Positions 22,988 to 31,580 are shown, counted from the first letter of the stretch. The stretch: 33,411 bases of DNA from Agrococcus pavilionensis RW1 (GCF_000400485.1 NZ_ASHR01000041.1:1-33411); one strand, 5' to 3'. The notes: generated by a model from the letters alone, not told the origin. A program made the numbers and translations.

Positions 22988-24211
22988 ATGCAACGCCTCG
23001 GCCCCCTCCTCGCGACGATCGCGCACCTCGTGGTGCTCGGCTCGATCGGCCTCCCTATCCTCACGATCATCCTCACCTTCGTCGCCCTCGGCGCCGGGCT
23101 CCTCATCGTCGTCGTCGGCGTGCTCTTCCTCGCGCTCGCGGTGCTCGGGATGTTCGCCGTCGCGTGGTTCGAGCGCGAGCGCATCGCTGCGCTGTACGAC
23201 GCACCCGTGCCGCCGGCCGTGCTGCGCGGCTCGCACCGCACCGACTGGCTGCGGGTGCCGCACCGACTGCTCCGCATCGCGAGCGACGGTGCCCACTGGC
23301 GCGCGATCCTCAGCTTCGCGCTCGCGAGCCTCTTCGGCGTCTTCGTGCTGAGCCTGCTGCCGCTCGTCGGCCTCGGCATCCCGCTCGCCTTCGCGCCGCT
23401 CGGCGACGCCGAGCGCGTGCGCATCCCGCTCACGCCGATCGCCGTGCCGGTCGAGTGGGCGCCGCTGCTCGGGATCCTCGCGCTCGCCGCGGGCATCGCA
23501 GGCACGATCGGACTCGCGATCGCCCACCGCGGCGTCGCGCTCGGACTGCTCGTGCCCGACGAGCGCGCGCAGCTCGAGGCGAGGGCGATGCACGAGCGCG
23601 AGCGCCGGCAGGGCGTCGTGCAGGCCGCCGACTACGACCGCACCCGCATCGAGCGCGACCTCCACGACGGCGTGCAGCCGCGGCTCGTGTCGATCGCGAT
23701 GCAGCTCGGCATGGCGCGCGACCGCATCGAGACCGACCCCGAGGGCGCGAAGCGGCTCATCGACGAGGCGCACGCGTCGTCGAAGAACGCCGTGACCGAG
23801 CTGCGCCAGGTCGCCCGCGGCATCCACGTCGCCGTGCTCGACGACCGCGGCCTCGACGCCGCCGTCTCGGCGCTCGCGGCGCGCAGCGCCGTCCCCGTCG
23901 AGGTCGACGCGCGGCTCGAGCGGCGCTGCTCGCGCGAGAGCGAGACCGCCGTCTACTTCGCGATCGCCGAGGGCATCACGAACGCGCAGAAGCACGCTCG
24001 CGCGAGCCGCATCCGCGTCTCGATCCGCACGCGCGAGCACGCCCTGTGGGCGCGCATCGAGGACGACGGCATCGGCGGCGCTGAGCGCCTGCCGGGCGGC
24101 GGCATCGACGGCCTCGCCAACCGCGTCGCCGGCGTCGGCGGCACCCTCACCCTCTCCAGCCCCGTCGGGGGCCCGACCGCGATCGAGGTGGACGTCCCGT
24201 GCGCATCCTGA
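22988..24211 (+). CDS. Membrane sensor histidine kinase (NarL/DesK type, HisKA_3)
   Basis: The 407-residue protein has four membrane segments in pairs (about residues 8-28 and 30-58, then 105-135 and 155-180). The middle section (WFERERIAALYDAPVPP) is cytosolic-looking and resembles the actinobacterial 'sensor' domain that precedes HisKA_3. The dimerisation/phosphoacceptor segment is RIERDLHDGVQPRLVSIAMQ with His226. The HATPase region has the N-box EGITNAQKHA and the G-box DDGIGG. It phosphorylates the response regulator encoded next, with which it overlaps by 13 bp. The lack of a large external loop suggests sensing within the membrane, as in LiaS/VraS-like envelope-stress kinases; this is inference. 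Confidence 0.93.
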   Translation: MQRLGPLLATIAHLVVLGSIGLPILTIILTFVALGAGLLIVVVGVLFLALAVLGMFAVAWFERERIAALYDAPVPPAVLRGSHRTDWLRVPHRLLRIASDGAHWRAILSFALASLFGVFVLSLLPLVGLGIPLAFAPLGDAERVRIPLTPIAVPVEWAPLLGILALAAGIAGTIGLAIAHRGVALGLLVPDERAQLEARAMHERERRQGVVQAADYDRTRIERDLHDGVQPRLVSIAMQLGMARDRIETDPEGAKRLIDEAHASSKNAVTELRQVARGIHVAVLDDRGLDAAVSALAARSAVPVEVDARLERRCSRESETAVYFAIAEGITNAQKHARASRIRVSIRTREHALWARIEDDGIGGAERLPGGGIDGLANRVAGVGGTLTLSSPVGGPTAIEVDVPCAS

Positions 24212-24888
24212 TCTGCGAGGACTCCGTCCTCCTGCGCGAGGGCATCGCGCGACTGCTGACGGATGCCGGCCACGAGGTGGTCGCGCAGCTGCCCGACGCG
24301 ACCGCGCTCGAGGCCGCGATCCGCGCATCCGACCCCGACCTCGCCATCCTCGACGTGCGCATGCCGCCGACCCGCACGAACGAGGGGATCCTCGCCGCGA
24401 TCGGCATCCGCAGCCGCGGCGACCGACCCCGCGTGCTCGTGCTCTCGCAGTACGTCGAGGAGCGCTACGCCGCCGACCTCATCGCGAGCGGCCCGGCCGG
24501 CTTCGGCTACCTGCTCAAGGACCGCGTCGCCGACGTGCGCGACTTCCTCGCCGCGATCGAGCAGGTCGCGAATGGGGGCACGGTGCTCGACCCGGAGGTC
24601 GTGACGCAGCTGCTCGCGCGCCGCCGCCGCGACGCGCGCATGGAGCGGCTCACGCCGCGCGAGCGCCAGGTGCTCGCACTCATGGCCGAGGGCGCCGCCA
24701 ACCAGGCGATCGCCGATCGCCTCTACATCTCCGCCGGCAGCGTCGAGAAGCACATCTCCGCGGTCTTCCAGAAGCTCGAGCTCGACCCCGAGGACGGCAA
24801 CCGCCGCGTGCTCGCCGTGCTCGCCCACCTCGACGCGCCGGGCTCCGACCCGAGCCGCCCGCACGACGCCCCAGGAGGCATCCGATGA
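24199..24888 (+). CDS. LuxR/NarL-family response regulator
   Basis: The 229-residue protein starts at GTG 24199, within the end of the kinase gene. The receiver domain has the acidic pair ED (residues 7-8), phosphoacceptor Asp52 in LAILDVRMPP and the conserved Lys in GYLLKDR. The C-terminal LuxR HTH is LTPRERQVLALMAEGAANQA and IADRLYISAGSVEKHISAVF. It has a short extra tail (APGSDPSRPHDAPGGIR). It is the cognate partner of the upstream kinase. The ATG of the downstream gene overlaps its stop by four bases (ATGA), so all three genes are translationally coupled; the DUF4097 protein is probably part of the same response. Confidence 0.93.
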   Translation: MRILICEDSVLLREGIARLLTDAGHEVVAQLPDATALEAAIRASDPDLAILDVRMPPTRTNEGILAAIGIRSRGDRPRVLVLSQYVEERYAADLIASGPAGFGYLLKDRVADVRDFLAAIEQVANGGTVLDPEVVTQLLARRRRDARMERLTPRERQVLALMAEGAANQAIADRLYISAGSVEKHISAVFQKLELDPEDGNRRVLAVLAHLDAPGSDPSRPHDAPGGIR

Positions 24889-25733
24889 CCATCCCCACCA
24901 CCAACCGCGCGGGACGCGCGATCAGCATCGTGCTCGTCGTGCTCGGCGCCATCGCCGCGGTCTTCACGATCGGCGGCGGCGTCGTGAGCGGCATCGCCAC
25001 CCACCGCGCGACCGACGGCACCTGGAGCGCCGACGCGGAGGGCCTCGCGGAGCTGCGGCTGTCGACCTCGGCGGCCGATTTCGACGTCGTCTTCGGCGAC
25101 GTCGACGAGGCGACCCTCGACGCGACCTCGACGGGCGGCCCGGTGCAGGAGTGGCGGCTCGAGCGCCAGGGCGACGCGCTCGTCGTCGGCACCGGCTGGC
25201 AGTGGGGTCCCTGGGGCGGCGGCTGGGGCCGCGGCTGGGGCTTCGGCTTCGGCGATCGCGGCTTCGGCGAGGAGCAGGTGACGCTCACGCTCCCGGCCGA
25301 CCTCGAGGGCACCGGCCTCCACATCGTCGCGGACGTCTCCGCGGGGAGCTTCGCGGCCGCCGCCGACTGGGGCCGGGCTGAGCTCGACCTGAGCGCCGGC
25401 AGCGTCCAGCTCGGCGGCACCGCCGACGCGCTCGACGTGCAGGTCTCGGCGGGCGAGGCGCGGCTCGCGATCGACTCGCCGCGCACCGTGCAGCTCGACG
25501 TGAGCGCGGGCCGCGTCGTCGGCGCCGTGACGGGCGAGCAGCCCGCGGCGATCACCGCGACCGTGAGCGCGGGCGCGATCGAGCTCGAGATCCCCGACGG
25601 CGAGTACGCGGTGACGCAGGACGTCTCCGCCGGCAGCGCCGCGATCGACGTCGACGCCGACCGCCAGGCGGCCGCGACGATCGACGTCGAGGTGAGCGCG
25701 GGCAGCGTGACGTTGCGGGGCGAGTCGCGGTAG
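24885..25733 (+). CDS. DUF4097-type membrane-anchored beta-repeat protein
   Basis: The 282-residue protein has one N-terminal membrane helix (AISIVLVVLGAIAAVFTIGGG), then an extracytoplasmic domain built of short repeats of the type VSAGxxxL (DVSAGSFAAA, DLSAGSVQLG, QVSAGEARLA, DVSAGRVVGA, TVSAGAIELE, DVSAGSAAID, EVSAGSVTLR). These predict a right-handed beta-helix, as in DUF4097/DUF4098 proteins. Between residues about 98 and 125 lies an unusual Gly/Trp/Phe-rich stretch (WQWGPWGGGWGRGWGFGFGD). Proteins of this class are often coupled to LiaRS-type two-component systems, where LiaF-like members act on the kinase. A similar role here is inferred from the operon. Confidence 0.82.
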   Translation: MTIPTTNRAGRAISIVLVVLGAIAAVFTIGGGVVSGIATHRATDGTWSADAEGLAELRLSTSAADFDVVFGDVDEATLDATSTGGPVQEWRLERQGDALVVGTGWQWGPWGGGWGRGWGFGFGDRGFGEEQVTLTLPADLEGTGLHIVADVSAGSFAAAADWGRAELDLSAGSVQLGGTADALDVQVSAGEARLAIDSPRTVQLDVSAGRVVGAVTGEQPAAITATVSAGAIELEIPDGEYAVTQDVSAGSAAIDVDADRQAAATIDVEVSAGSVTLRGESR

Positions 25734-25736
25734 GAT
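25707..25736 (+). promoter_or_regulatory. Promoter of the ileS T-box leader
   Basis: -35-like GTGACG (25707-25712) and -10 TAGGAT (25731-25736) are separated by 18 bp. The -10 overlaps the TAG stop of the preceding gene. Transcription should start at about 25743, just upstream of the T-box stem I. Confidence 0.55.
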
Positions 25737-25742
25737 CACAGG

Positions 25743-25963
25743 CACACGCATCGATCCGGCCATCACCGGGGAGCGGTCGGCAGAACGGCGACGAGGCACC
25801 GTCAGGTGCAGCGGCGCTCAGTAGATCCGAACGGGGCAGGCCCGTCACAGCCGGAGGCCTGGGGCACCAGGCGCAGAGCGGCGACCCGAGCCCAGGCACG
25901 GGGAGCAAGCGGGGTGGTACCGCGCGAGAGCGTCCCCGCATCCGAGAACCGAGGATGCAGGAG
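25743..25963 (+). promoter_or_regulatory. ileS T-box riboswitch, actinobacterial type with very short stem I
   Basis: The T-box core TGGTACCGCG is at 25915-25924, flanked by GCGGGG (25909-25914) and CCCCGC (25934-25939), which form the antisequestrator. A small stem I (CCGG 25756-25759 with CCGG 25766-25769) presents ATC (25762-25764) as the isoleucine specifier. The competing hairpin GCATCC (25938-25943) / GGATGC (25953-25958) shares bases with the antisequestrator and abuts the AGGAG ribosome site (25959-25963). Uncharged tRNA-Ile should therefore expose the ribosome site and raise ileS translation. No T-run terminator is present, so control is translational, as known for actinobacterial ileS leaders. 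Confidence 0.9.
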
Positions 25964-25969
25964 ACCAGC

Positions 25970-28900
25970 GTGACCGACCAGCACCGCTACCCGCTCGCGA
26001 GCGGCGCGACCGACGCCGCCGGCGTCGTGGCGAGCCCCGACCTCCCCGCCCTCGAGCGCGGCATCCTCGCCTTCTGGAAGGGCGACGACACCTTCAAGGC
26101 GTCGGTCGAGCAGCGCGAGGGCTGCCCCGAGTGGGTCTTCTACGACGGCCCGCCGTTCGCGAACGGCCTGCCGCACTACGGCCACCTCCTGACCGGCTAC
26201 GCGAAGGACGTCTTCCCGCGCTTCCAGACCATGCGCGGCAAGCAGGTGCCGCGCGTGTTCGGCTGGGACACCCACGGCCTGCCCGCCGAGCTCGAGGCGA
26301 TGAAGCAGCTCGGCATCACCGAGAAGGCCGAGATCGAGGCGATGGGCGTCGACGTCTTCAACGCCCGCGCGCGCGAGTCGGTGCTGCAGTACGTCGACGA
26401 GTGGGAGGACTACGTCACCCGCCAGGCGCGCTGGGTCGACTTCGAGGGCGGCTACAAGACGCTCGACCTCTCCTACATGGAGAGCGTCATCTGGGCCTTC
26501 AAGGAGCTCTACGACAAGGGCCTCGCCTACGAGGGCTACCGCGTGCTGCCCTACTGCTGGCGCGACGAGACGCCGCTGTCGAACCACGAGCTGCGCATGG
26601 ACGACGACGTCTACCAGGACCGGCAGGACACGACGCTCACCGTCACGTTCCCGTTCCGGGGCGGGTTGGCGGATGCGTCGGGACTGACGGGCGTGAAGGC
26701 GCTCGCGTGGACGACGACCCCGTGGACGCTGCCGACGAACATGGCGCTCGCGGTCGGCCCCGACATCGAGTACGTCGTCGTGCCCGCGGGGCCGAGCGGC
26801 ACGACGGCCGGCGAGGGCTCGTTCCTGCTCGCCGCCGCGACCGTGCCCGCCTACGCGAAGGACCTCGGCTACGACGACGCGGAGGCGGCGCTCGCGGCCG
26901 TCACGCGCACGCTGCGCGGCGAGGATCTCGCGGGACTCGAGTACGAGCCGCTCTTCGACTTCTTCACCGACGCATCCACGTGGGGCACCGAGCGCGCCTT
27001 CCGCGTGCTCGCCGACGACTACGTCGCGACGGGCGAGGGCACGGGCATCGTGCACCAGGCGCCCGCCTACGGCGAGGACGACCAGCGCGTCTCGACCGCC
27101 GCGGGCATCCCGACGATCCTCTCGGTCGACGACGGCGGCCGCTTCCTCGAGAGCGTGCCGCCCGTCGCGGGCCAGCAGGTCTTCGACGCCAACAAGACGC
27201 TCTCGAAGCTGCTGAAGGACGACGGCCGCGTGCTGCGCCAGGCCTCCTACGTGCACTCGTACCCGCACTGCTGGCGGTGCCGGAACCCCCTCATCTACAA
27301 GGCCGTCTCGAGCTGGTTCGTGCGCGTCACCGAGATCAAGGACGACCTGCTCGCCGCCAACGAGCAGATCACCTGGGTGCCCGAGAACGTCAAGCACGGC
27401 CAGTTCGGCAAGTGGCTCGAGGGCGCGCGCGACTGGTCGATCAGCCGCAACCGCTACTGGGGCAGCCCCATCCCGGTGTGGAAGAGCGACGACCCGAACC
27501 ACCCGCGCGTCGACGTCTACGGCTCGCTCGACGAGCTCGAGCGCGACTTCGGCGTGCGCCCGACCGACCTGCACCGCCCGGCGATCGACGAGCTCACCCG
27601 CCCCAACCCCGACGACCCGACGGGGAAGAGCACCATGCGGCGCATCCCCGACGTGCTCGACGTGTGGTTCGACTCGGGCTCGATGCCGTTCGCGCAGTTC
27701 CACTACCCGTTCGAGAACGAGCAGTGGTTCGCCGAGCACAGCCCGGCCGACTACATCGTCGAGTACATCGGGCAGACGCGCGGCTGGTTCTACGTCATGC
27801 ACGTGCTCTCGGTCGCGCTCTTCGGGCGCCCGGCGTTCGAGAACGTCATCAGCCACGGCATCATCCTCGGCGACGACGGCTTCAAGGCCTCGAAGTCGCG
27901 CCGCAACTACCCCGACGTCAACGAGTCGTTCGACGCCTACGGCTCGGATGCGGTGCGCTGGAACCTGCTGCAGGGCTCGATCCTGCGGGGCGGCAACTTC
28001 GTCGTCTCGGAGGAGGGCATCCGAGAGGCGCTGCGGCAGTTCCACCTGCCGCTGTGGTCGACGTGGTACTTCTTCGCGACCTACGCCAATCGCGCCGTCG
28101 ACGGAGAGCCCTACCTCGCGAAGCGCTCGACCGAGTCGACCGACGTGCTCGACCGCTACATCCTCGCGAAGCTGCGGAAGACGGTCGAGACGACGACGGA
28201 TGCGCTCGAGCGGCTCGACGCGACGGGCGCGACCTGGGCGGTGCGCGAGTTCCTCGACGTGCTCACCAACTGGTACGTGCGGCGCTCGCGCGACCGGTTC
28301 TGGCTCGGGGTCTCGTCGGACGGCGCCGGCTCGGAGGCGTTCGACACGCTCTGGACGGTGCTCGAGACGCTCTCGCGCATCGCCGCGCCGCTCTCGCCGC
28401 TCGTCACCGAGGAGGTCTGGAAGGGCCTCACGGGCGGCCGCTCGGTGCACCTCACCGACTGGCCCGACGTCGCCGACCTGCCCGCCGACGACGAGCTCGT
28501 GCGGCAGATGGACGCCGTGCGCGCGATCGCGAGCGTCGGCAACGCCCTGCGCAAGCAGGCGAGGAAGCGCGTGCGACTGCCGCTGCCGACCCTCACGGTC
28601 GTCGGCTCCGTCGACGTCGCGCCGTTCCGCGCCGTGCTGCAGGACGAGCTCAACGTGCGGGAGGTCGTGCTCGAGGAGGCCGACGAGGGCTCGCTCGAGC
28701 GCTACGGCATCTCGCGCCGGCTGCAGGTCAACGCGCGCGCCGCGGGCCCGCGGCTCGGCAAGGACGTGCAGCGCGCCATCCAGGCCGCGCGCGCGGGCGA
28801 CTGGGTCGCGGAGGACGGCGTCGTGACCGCCGGCGGCATCGCGCTGCAGGAGGGCGAGTTCGAGCTCGCGCTCGAGGTCGCCGACGAGTCGGCCGCGGTG

Positions 28901-29263
28901 GGCTTCCTGCCCGGCGGCGGCTTCGTCGTGCTCGACACCGCGACGACGCCCGAGCTCGAGGCCGAGGGCCTCGCGCGCGACGTCGTGCGCGCCGTGCAGC
29001 AGGCTCGCAAGGAGGCCGGGCTCGACGTCTCCGACCGCATCCGCCTCGAGCTCGGCTCCGACGAGCACGGCGTGCGGGCGCTGGAGGCGAACCGCGAGCT
29101 CGTGATGGCCGAGACGCTCGCGCTCGAGCTCGCGCTCGACCGCGTCGACGACACGATGGGCGAGCTCGCCGACGGACGCACGGCGCACCGCGTCGGCGAC
29201 GGCTCGCCGCTCGCGATCGCGCTCGAGCGCGTCGACGCCGGCCGCGTGGAGGTGGGCGCGTGA
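25970..29263 (+). CDS. ileS: Isoleucine--tRNA ligase (IleRS, long type)
   Basis: The 1097-residue enzyme charges tRNA-Ile. GTG 25970 is chosen because AGGAG (25959-25963) lies six bases upstream and is the element sequestered by the T-box hairpin; an in-frame ATG at 25955 sits inside that hairpin. The HIGH motif is PPFANGLPHYGH (residues 69-72). The CP1 editing domain contains TTPWTLPTNMA and GTGIVHQAPAYGEDD; PHCWRCRNPL is a CxxC site. The signature loop reads GFKASKSRRNYPDV (639-643), with Ala where KMSKS has Met. The anticodon-binding domain begins near SILRGGNFVV. Length and motifs fit the eukaryote-like type 2 IleRS, the class usually less sensitive to mupirocin. The stop overlaps the folC start by four bases. 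Confidence 0.95.
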   Translation: MTDQHRYPLASGATDAAGVVASPDLPALERGILAFWKGDDTFKASVEQREGCPEWVFYDGPPFANGLPHYGHLLTGYAKDVFPRFQTMRGKQVPRVFGWDTHGLPAELEAMKQLGITEKAEIEAMGVDVFNARARESVLQYVDEWEDYVTRQARWVDFEGGYKTLDLSYMESVIWAFKELYDKGLAYEGYRVLPYCWRDETPLSNHELRMDDDVYQDRQDTTLTVTFPFRGGLADASGLTGVKALAWTTTPWTLPTNMALAVGPDIEYVVVPAGPSGTTAGEGSFLLAAATVPAYAKDLGYDDAEAALAAVTRTLRGEDLAGLEYEPLFDFFTDASTWGTERAFRVLADDYVATGEGTGIVHQAPAYGEDDQRVSTAAGIPTILSVDDGGRFLESVPPVAGQQVFDANKTLSKLLKDDGRVLRQASYVHSYPHCWRCRNPLIYKAVSSWFVRVTEIKDDLLAANEQITWVPENVKHGQFGKWLEGARDWSISRNRYWGSPIPVWKSDDPNHPRVDVYGSLDELERDFGVRPTDLHRPAIDELTRPNPDDPTGKSTMRRIPDVLDVWFDSGSMPFAQFHYPFENEQWFAEHSPADYIVEYIGQTRGWFYVMHVLSVALFGRPAFENVISHGIILGDDGFKASKSRRNYPDVNESFDAYGSDAVRWNLLQGSILRGGNFVVSEEGIREALRQFHLPLWSTWYFFATYANRAVDGEPYLAKRSTESTDVLDRYILAKLRKTVETTTDALERLDATGATWAVREFLDVLTNWYVRRSRDRFWLGVSSDGAGSEAFDTLWTVLETLSRIAAPLSPLVTEEVWKGLTGGRSVHLTDWPDVADLPADDELVRQMDAVRAIASVGNALRKQARKRVRLPLPTLTVVGSVDVAPFRAVLQDELNVREVVLEEADEGSLERYGISRRLQVNARAAGPRLGKDVQRAIQAARAGDWVAEDGVVTAGGIALQEGEFELALEVADESAAVGFLPGGGFVVLDTATTPELEAEGLARDVVRAVQQARKEAGLDVSDRIRLELGSDEHGVRALEANRELVMAETLALELALDRVDDTMGELADGRTAHRVGDGSPLAIALERVDAGRVEVGA

Positions 29264-30705
29264 GCGAGCACGACGACGTCGACGACCGCATCCTCGAGTC
29301 GCTCGAGCACGCCGAGGCGGCCCGCGCCGCCTACGAGGCGCTGCTCGACCGAGCGGGGGAGCAGGCGGTCGAGCCGCGCATCGAGGCGACCCGGCGGGCG
29401 GTGGAGCTGCTCGGCGACCCGCAGCGCTCCTACCGCGTCATCCACATCACCGGCACGAACGGCAAGGGCTCGACCGCCCGCATCGCCGACGCGCTGCTGC
29501 GCGCGCACGGCCTCCGCACCGGCGTGCTCACGAGCCCGCACCTCGAGCGCGTCAACGAGCGCATCCTCATCGACGGCGAGCCCGTCTCGGACGAGGCCTT
29601 CGCGCGCGGCTACGACGACATCGCGCCGGTGCTCGAGCTCGTCGACGCCGAGCTCGAGGCCGCGGGGCAGCGGCGGCTGACGTTCTTCGAGGCGTTCACG
29701 GTGCTCGCGCTCTCGGTGCTCGCGGATGCGCCGGTCGACGTCGCGGTGCTCGAGGTCGGCATGGGCGGCACGTGGGACTCGACGAACGTCGCCGACGGCG
29801 ACGTCGCGGTCATCACGCCGATCGCGCTCGACCACACGAACCGGCTCGGCTCGACGGTCGAGGCGATCGCGCGCGAGAAGGCCGGCATCATCAAGCCCGA
29901 CGCGATCGTCGTCTCGGCGCAGCAGCAGCCCGAGGCCCTCGCGGTGCTCGAGGCGCGCGCGACCGAGGTCGGCGCGCGGCTGCTCGTCGAGGGGCGCGAC
30001 TTCGCCCTCGCCGGCCAGTCGGTCGCCGTCGGCGGCCAGCTCATCACCGTGCGCGGCCTCGCGGCCGAGTACATCGACCAGCTCGTGCCGCTCATGGGCG
30101 CGCACCAGGGCGCGAACGCGACCCTCGCGCTCATCGCCGTCGAGGCGTTCCTCGGCGGCGGCTCGCAGGCGATGACCGCCGAGGTGCTCGCCGACGGCTT
30201 CGCCGCCGCGACGTCGCCCGGTCGCCTCGACGCCGTCGGAGCGCATCCGCTCGTCATCCTCGACGCCGCGCACAACCCGCACGGCGCGGCGGCGCTGCGC
30301 ACCGCGCTCGGCGAGTACTTCGGGCTCGAGCGGGTCACGCTCGTGCTCGGCGTGCTCGCCGGCAAGGACGCGACCGGCGTGCTCACCGCGCTCGAGAGCG
30401 TCGTCGACGAGGTCGTCATCACGCAGTCGACGTCCGAGCGCGCGCTCGACGCCGACGAGCTCGCCGCGCAGGCCGTGGCCGTGCTCGGCGCCGACCGGGT
30501 CGTCGTCGAGCCCGACCTCTCGACCGCGGTCGAGGCGGCGCGCGAGGCGGCGACCGATCGCGGCGGCGCGGTCGTCGTCACCGGCTCGATCACGCTGCTC
30601 GGCGACGTGCTCGGCCACGCGCGCGAGGCGGGCTGGCTGCTGCGGCCCGACGCGCGCCGGCAGGCCGCGACGGTCGAGGTCACCGACGAGGAGGGGCAGG
30701 CGTGA
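29260..30705 (+). CDS. folC: Folylpolyglutamate synthase / dihydrofolate synthase
   Basis: The 481-residue Mur-ligase-family enzyme adds glutamate to (dihydro)folates. The P-loop is ITGTNGKGS (residues 63-71). LTSPHLERVNERI, FFEAFTVLAL, VGMGGTWDSTNV, ITPIALDHTNRLG and REKAGIIK are all FolC signatures, and the C-terminal domain has ILDAAHNPHGAAAL and VLGVLAGKD. GTG 29260 overlaps the ileS TGA (GTGA), and its own stop overlaps the next start in the same manner, so ileS, folC and the DUF4233 gene form one coupled operon under the T-box promoter. The valS/ileS-folC neighbourhood is common in actinobacteria and firmicutes. Confidence 0.95.
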   Translation: MSEHDDVDDRILESLEHAEAARAAYEALLDRAGEQAVEPRIEATRRAVELLGDPQRSYRVIHITGTNGKGSTARIADALLRAHGLRTGVLTSPHLERVNERILIDGEPVSDEAFARGYDDIAPVLELVDAELEAAGQRRLTFFEAFTVLALSVLADAPVDVAVLEVGMGGTWDSTNVADGDVAVITPIALDHTNRLGSTVEAIAREKAGIIKPDAIVVSAQQQPEALAVLEARATEVGARLLVEGRDFALAGQSVAVGGQLITVRGLAAEYIDQLVPLMGAHQGANATLALIAVEAFLGGGSQAMTAEVLADGFAAATSPGRLDAVGAHPLVILDAAHNPHGAAALRTALGEYFGLERVTLVLGVLAGKDATGVLTALESVVDEVVITQSTSERALDADELAAQAVAVLGADRVVVEPDLSTAVEAAREAATDRGGAVVVTGSITLLGDVLGHAREAGWLLRPDARRQAATVEVTDEEGQA

Positions 30706-31112
30706 GCGAGCCCACGGCCGAGGCGGAGGGCACGGCGAAGCGCCGGGCGCGACCGGCGCGCGGCGCGATGGAGGCGCTGCTGCGCATCGTGCACGGCCTC
30801 GAGGTCGCGGGCATCGCGTTCGGGGCGCTCGCCGCGTGGGGCGTGACGCGAGACTGGCCCGCGCCCGTCGCGTTCGTCGCGGTCGGCGTCGCGCTCATCG
30901 CGACGATGCCGCTGCTCTCGCGCCCGTGGGGCTGGCTCGTGAGCCTCGCGATGCAGGTCGCCGTCGCGGCGCTCACGGCGTTCGAGCCGGTGTGGGGCGT
31001 CGTCGCGCTCGTGCTCATCGGCCTGTGGATCTACTGCTTCGCCAAGGCGCGCGGCATCGAGCGGCGGCGCCGCGCCGCGGGCCTCGACCCGCGCGGAGCG
31101 CCCGGCACCTGA
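30702..31112 (+). CDS. DUF4233 family membrane protein
   Basis: The 136-residue protein begins at GTG 30702, overlapping the folC stop by four bases. After a charged N-terminus (TAEAEGTAKRRARPARGA) it has three to four membrane segments (LLRIVHGLEVAGIAFGALAA, VAFVAVGVALIATMPLL, LVSLAMQVAVAAL, WGVVALVLIGLWIYCFAKAR) and a basic tail. Position directly after folC and the helix pattern fit the DUF4233 family, usually found between folC and ndk in actinobacteria, as here. Function unknown. Confidence 0.85.
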   Translation: MSEPTAEAEGTAKRRARPARGAMEALLRIVHGLEVAGIAFGALAAWGVTRDWPAPVAFVAVGVALIATMPLLSRPWGWLVSLAMQVAVAALTAFEPVWGVVALVLIGLWIYCFAKARGIERRRRAAGLDPRGAPGT

Positions 31113-31155
31113 TCCGCGCGGGCGCGGCGCTGCTCGCGGCGCGGCGGCTGCGGCG

Positions 31156-31459
31156 ATGTGCACGCTCTTGCGGCTCGCTGCGGCGCCGGGCCGCGACAGC
31201 GTGCACATGACCGGCGCTGCCCGGGCGGCGTCCGCGGTGATGTGCACGCTCTTGCGGCTCGCTGCGGCGCCGGGCCGCGACAGCGTGCACATGACCGGCG
31301 CTGCCCGCCGGCGTCCGCGGTAATGTGCACGCTCTTGCGGCTCGCCGCGCCGCCGGGCCGCGACAGCGTGCACATGGCGGGCGCTGCTCGCGCGGCGTCC
31401 GCGGCGATGTGCACGCTCTTGCGGCTCGCCGCGCCGCCGGGCCGCGACAGCGTGCACAT
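31156..31459. repeat. Four tandem ~84-bp units, each a 53-bp inverted-repeat hairpin
   Basis: Units start at 31156, 31240, 31323 and 31407 (spacing 84, 83, 84). In each, ATGTGCACGCT at the left end and AGCGTGCACAT at the right end are exact 11-bp inverted arms of a 53-bp palindromic element (31156-31208, 31240-31292, 31323-31375, 31407-31459). An inner GC-rich inverted repeat (GCGGC.....GCCGC) is visible in units 1 and 2. The ~30-bp linkers are also similar (GCTGC-type followed by GCGTCCGCG). Together with two hairpins downstream, this fills the 481-bp gap between the DUF4233 gene and ndk. No protein-like or CRISPR structure explains it. Confidence 0.9.
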
Positions 31460-31496
31460 GACCGGCGCTGACCGCGCCGCTGCGCGGCGGCGTGGA

Positions 31497-31519
31497 CCGG
31501 GGCCCGAGACGGGCCCCGG
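31497..31519. terminator. GC-rich hairpin between the repeat array and ndk
   Basis: CCGGGGCCCG (31497-31506) and CGGGCCCCGG (31510-31519) are exact inverted arms around AGA. There is no T-run. It is placed to end ileS-operon transcripts before ndk. Confidence 0.5.
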
Positions 31520-31531
31520 CGCTGGCGTCGC

Positions 31532-31557
31532 GGCGGAGGCCCGAAAGGGCCTCCGCC
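31532..31557. terminator. Hairpin with 11-bp stem and GAAA tetraloop upstream of ndk
   Basis: GGCGGAGGCCC (31532-31542), GAAA, GGGCCTCCGCC (31547-31557): a perfect stem with a GNRA loop, 24 bp before the ndk -10 element. It is probably a second terminator of the upstream operon; no T-run follows. Confidence 0.55.
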
Positions 31558-31580
31558 CCAAGCTCCAGTGCGCGCGTCGG

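Noticed and set aside
31156-31459. Tandem repeats considered as a CRISPR array
   Set aside because: Spacing is regular, but the linkers between the palindromes are themselves similar, so there are no unique spacers, and no cas gene is near.
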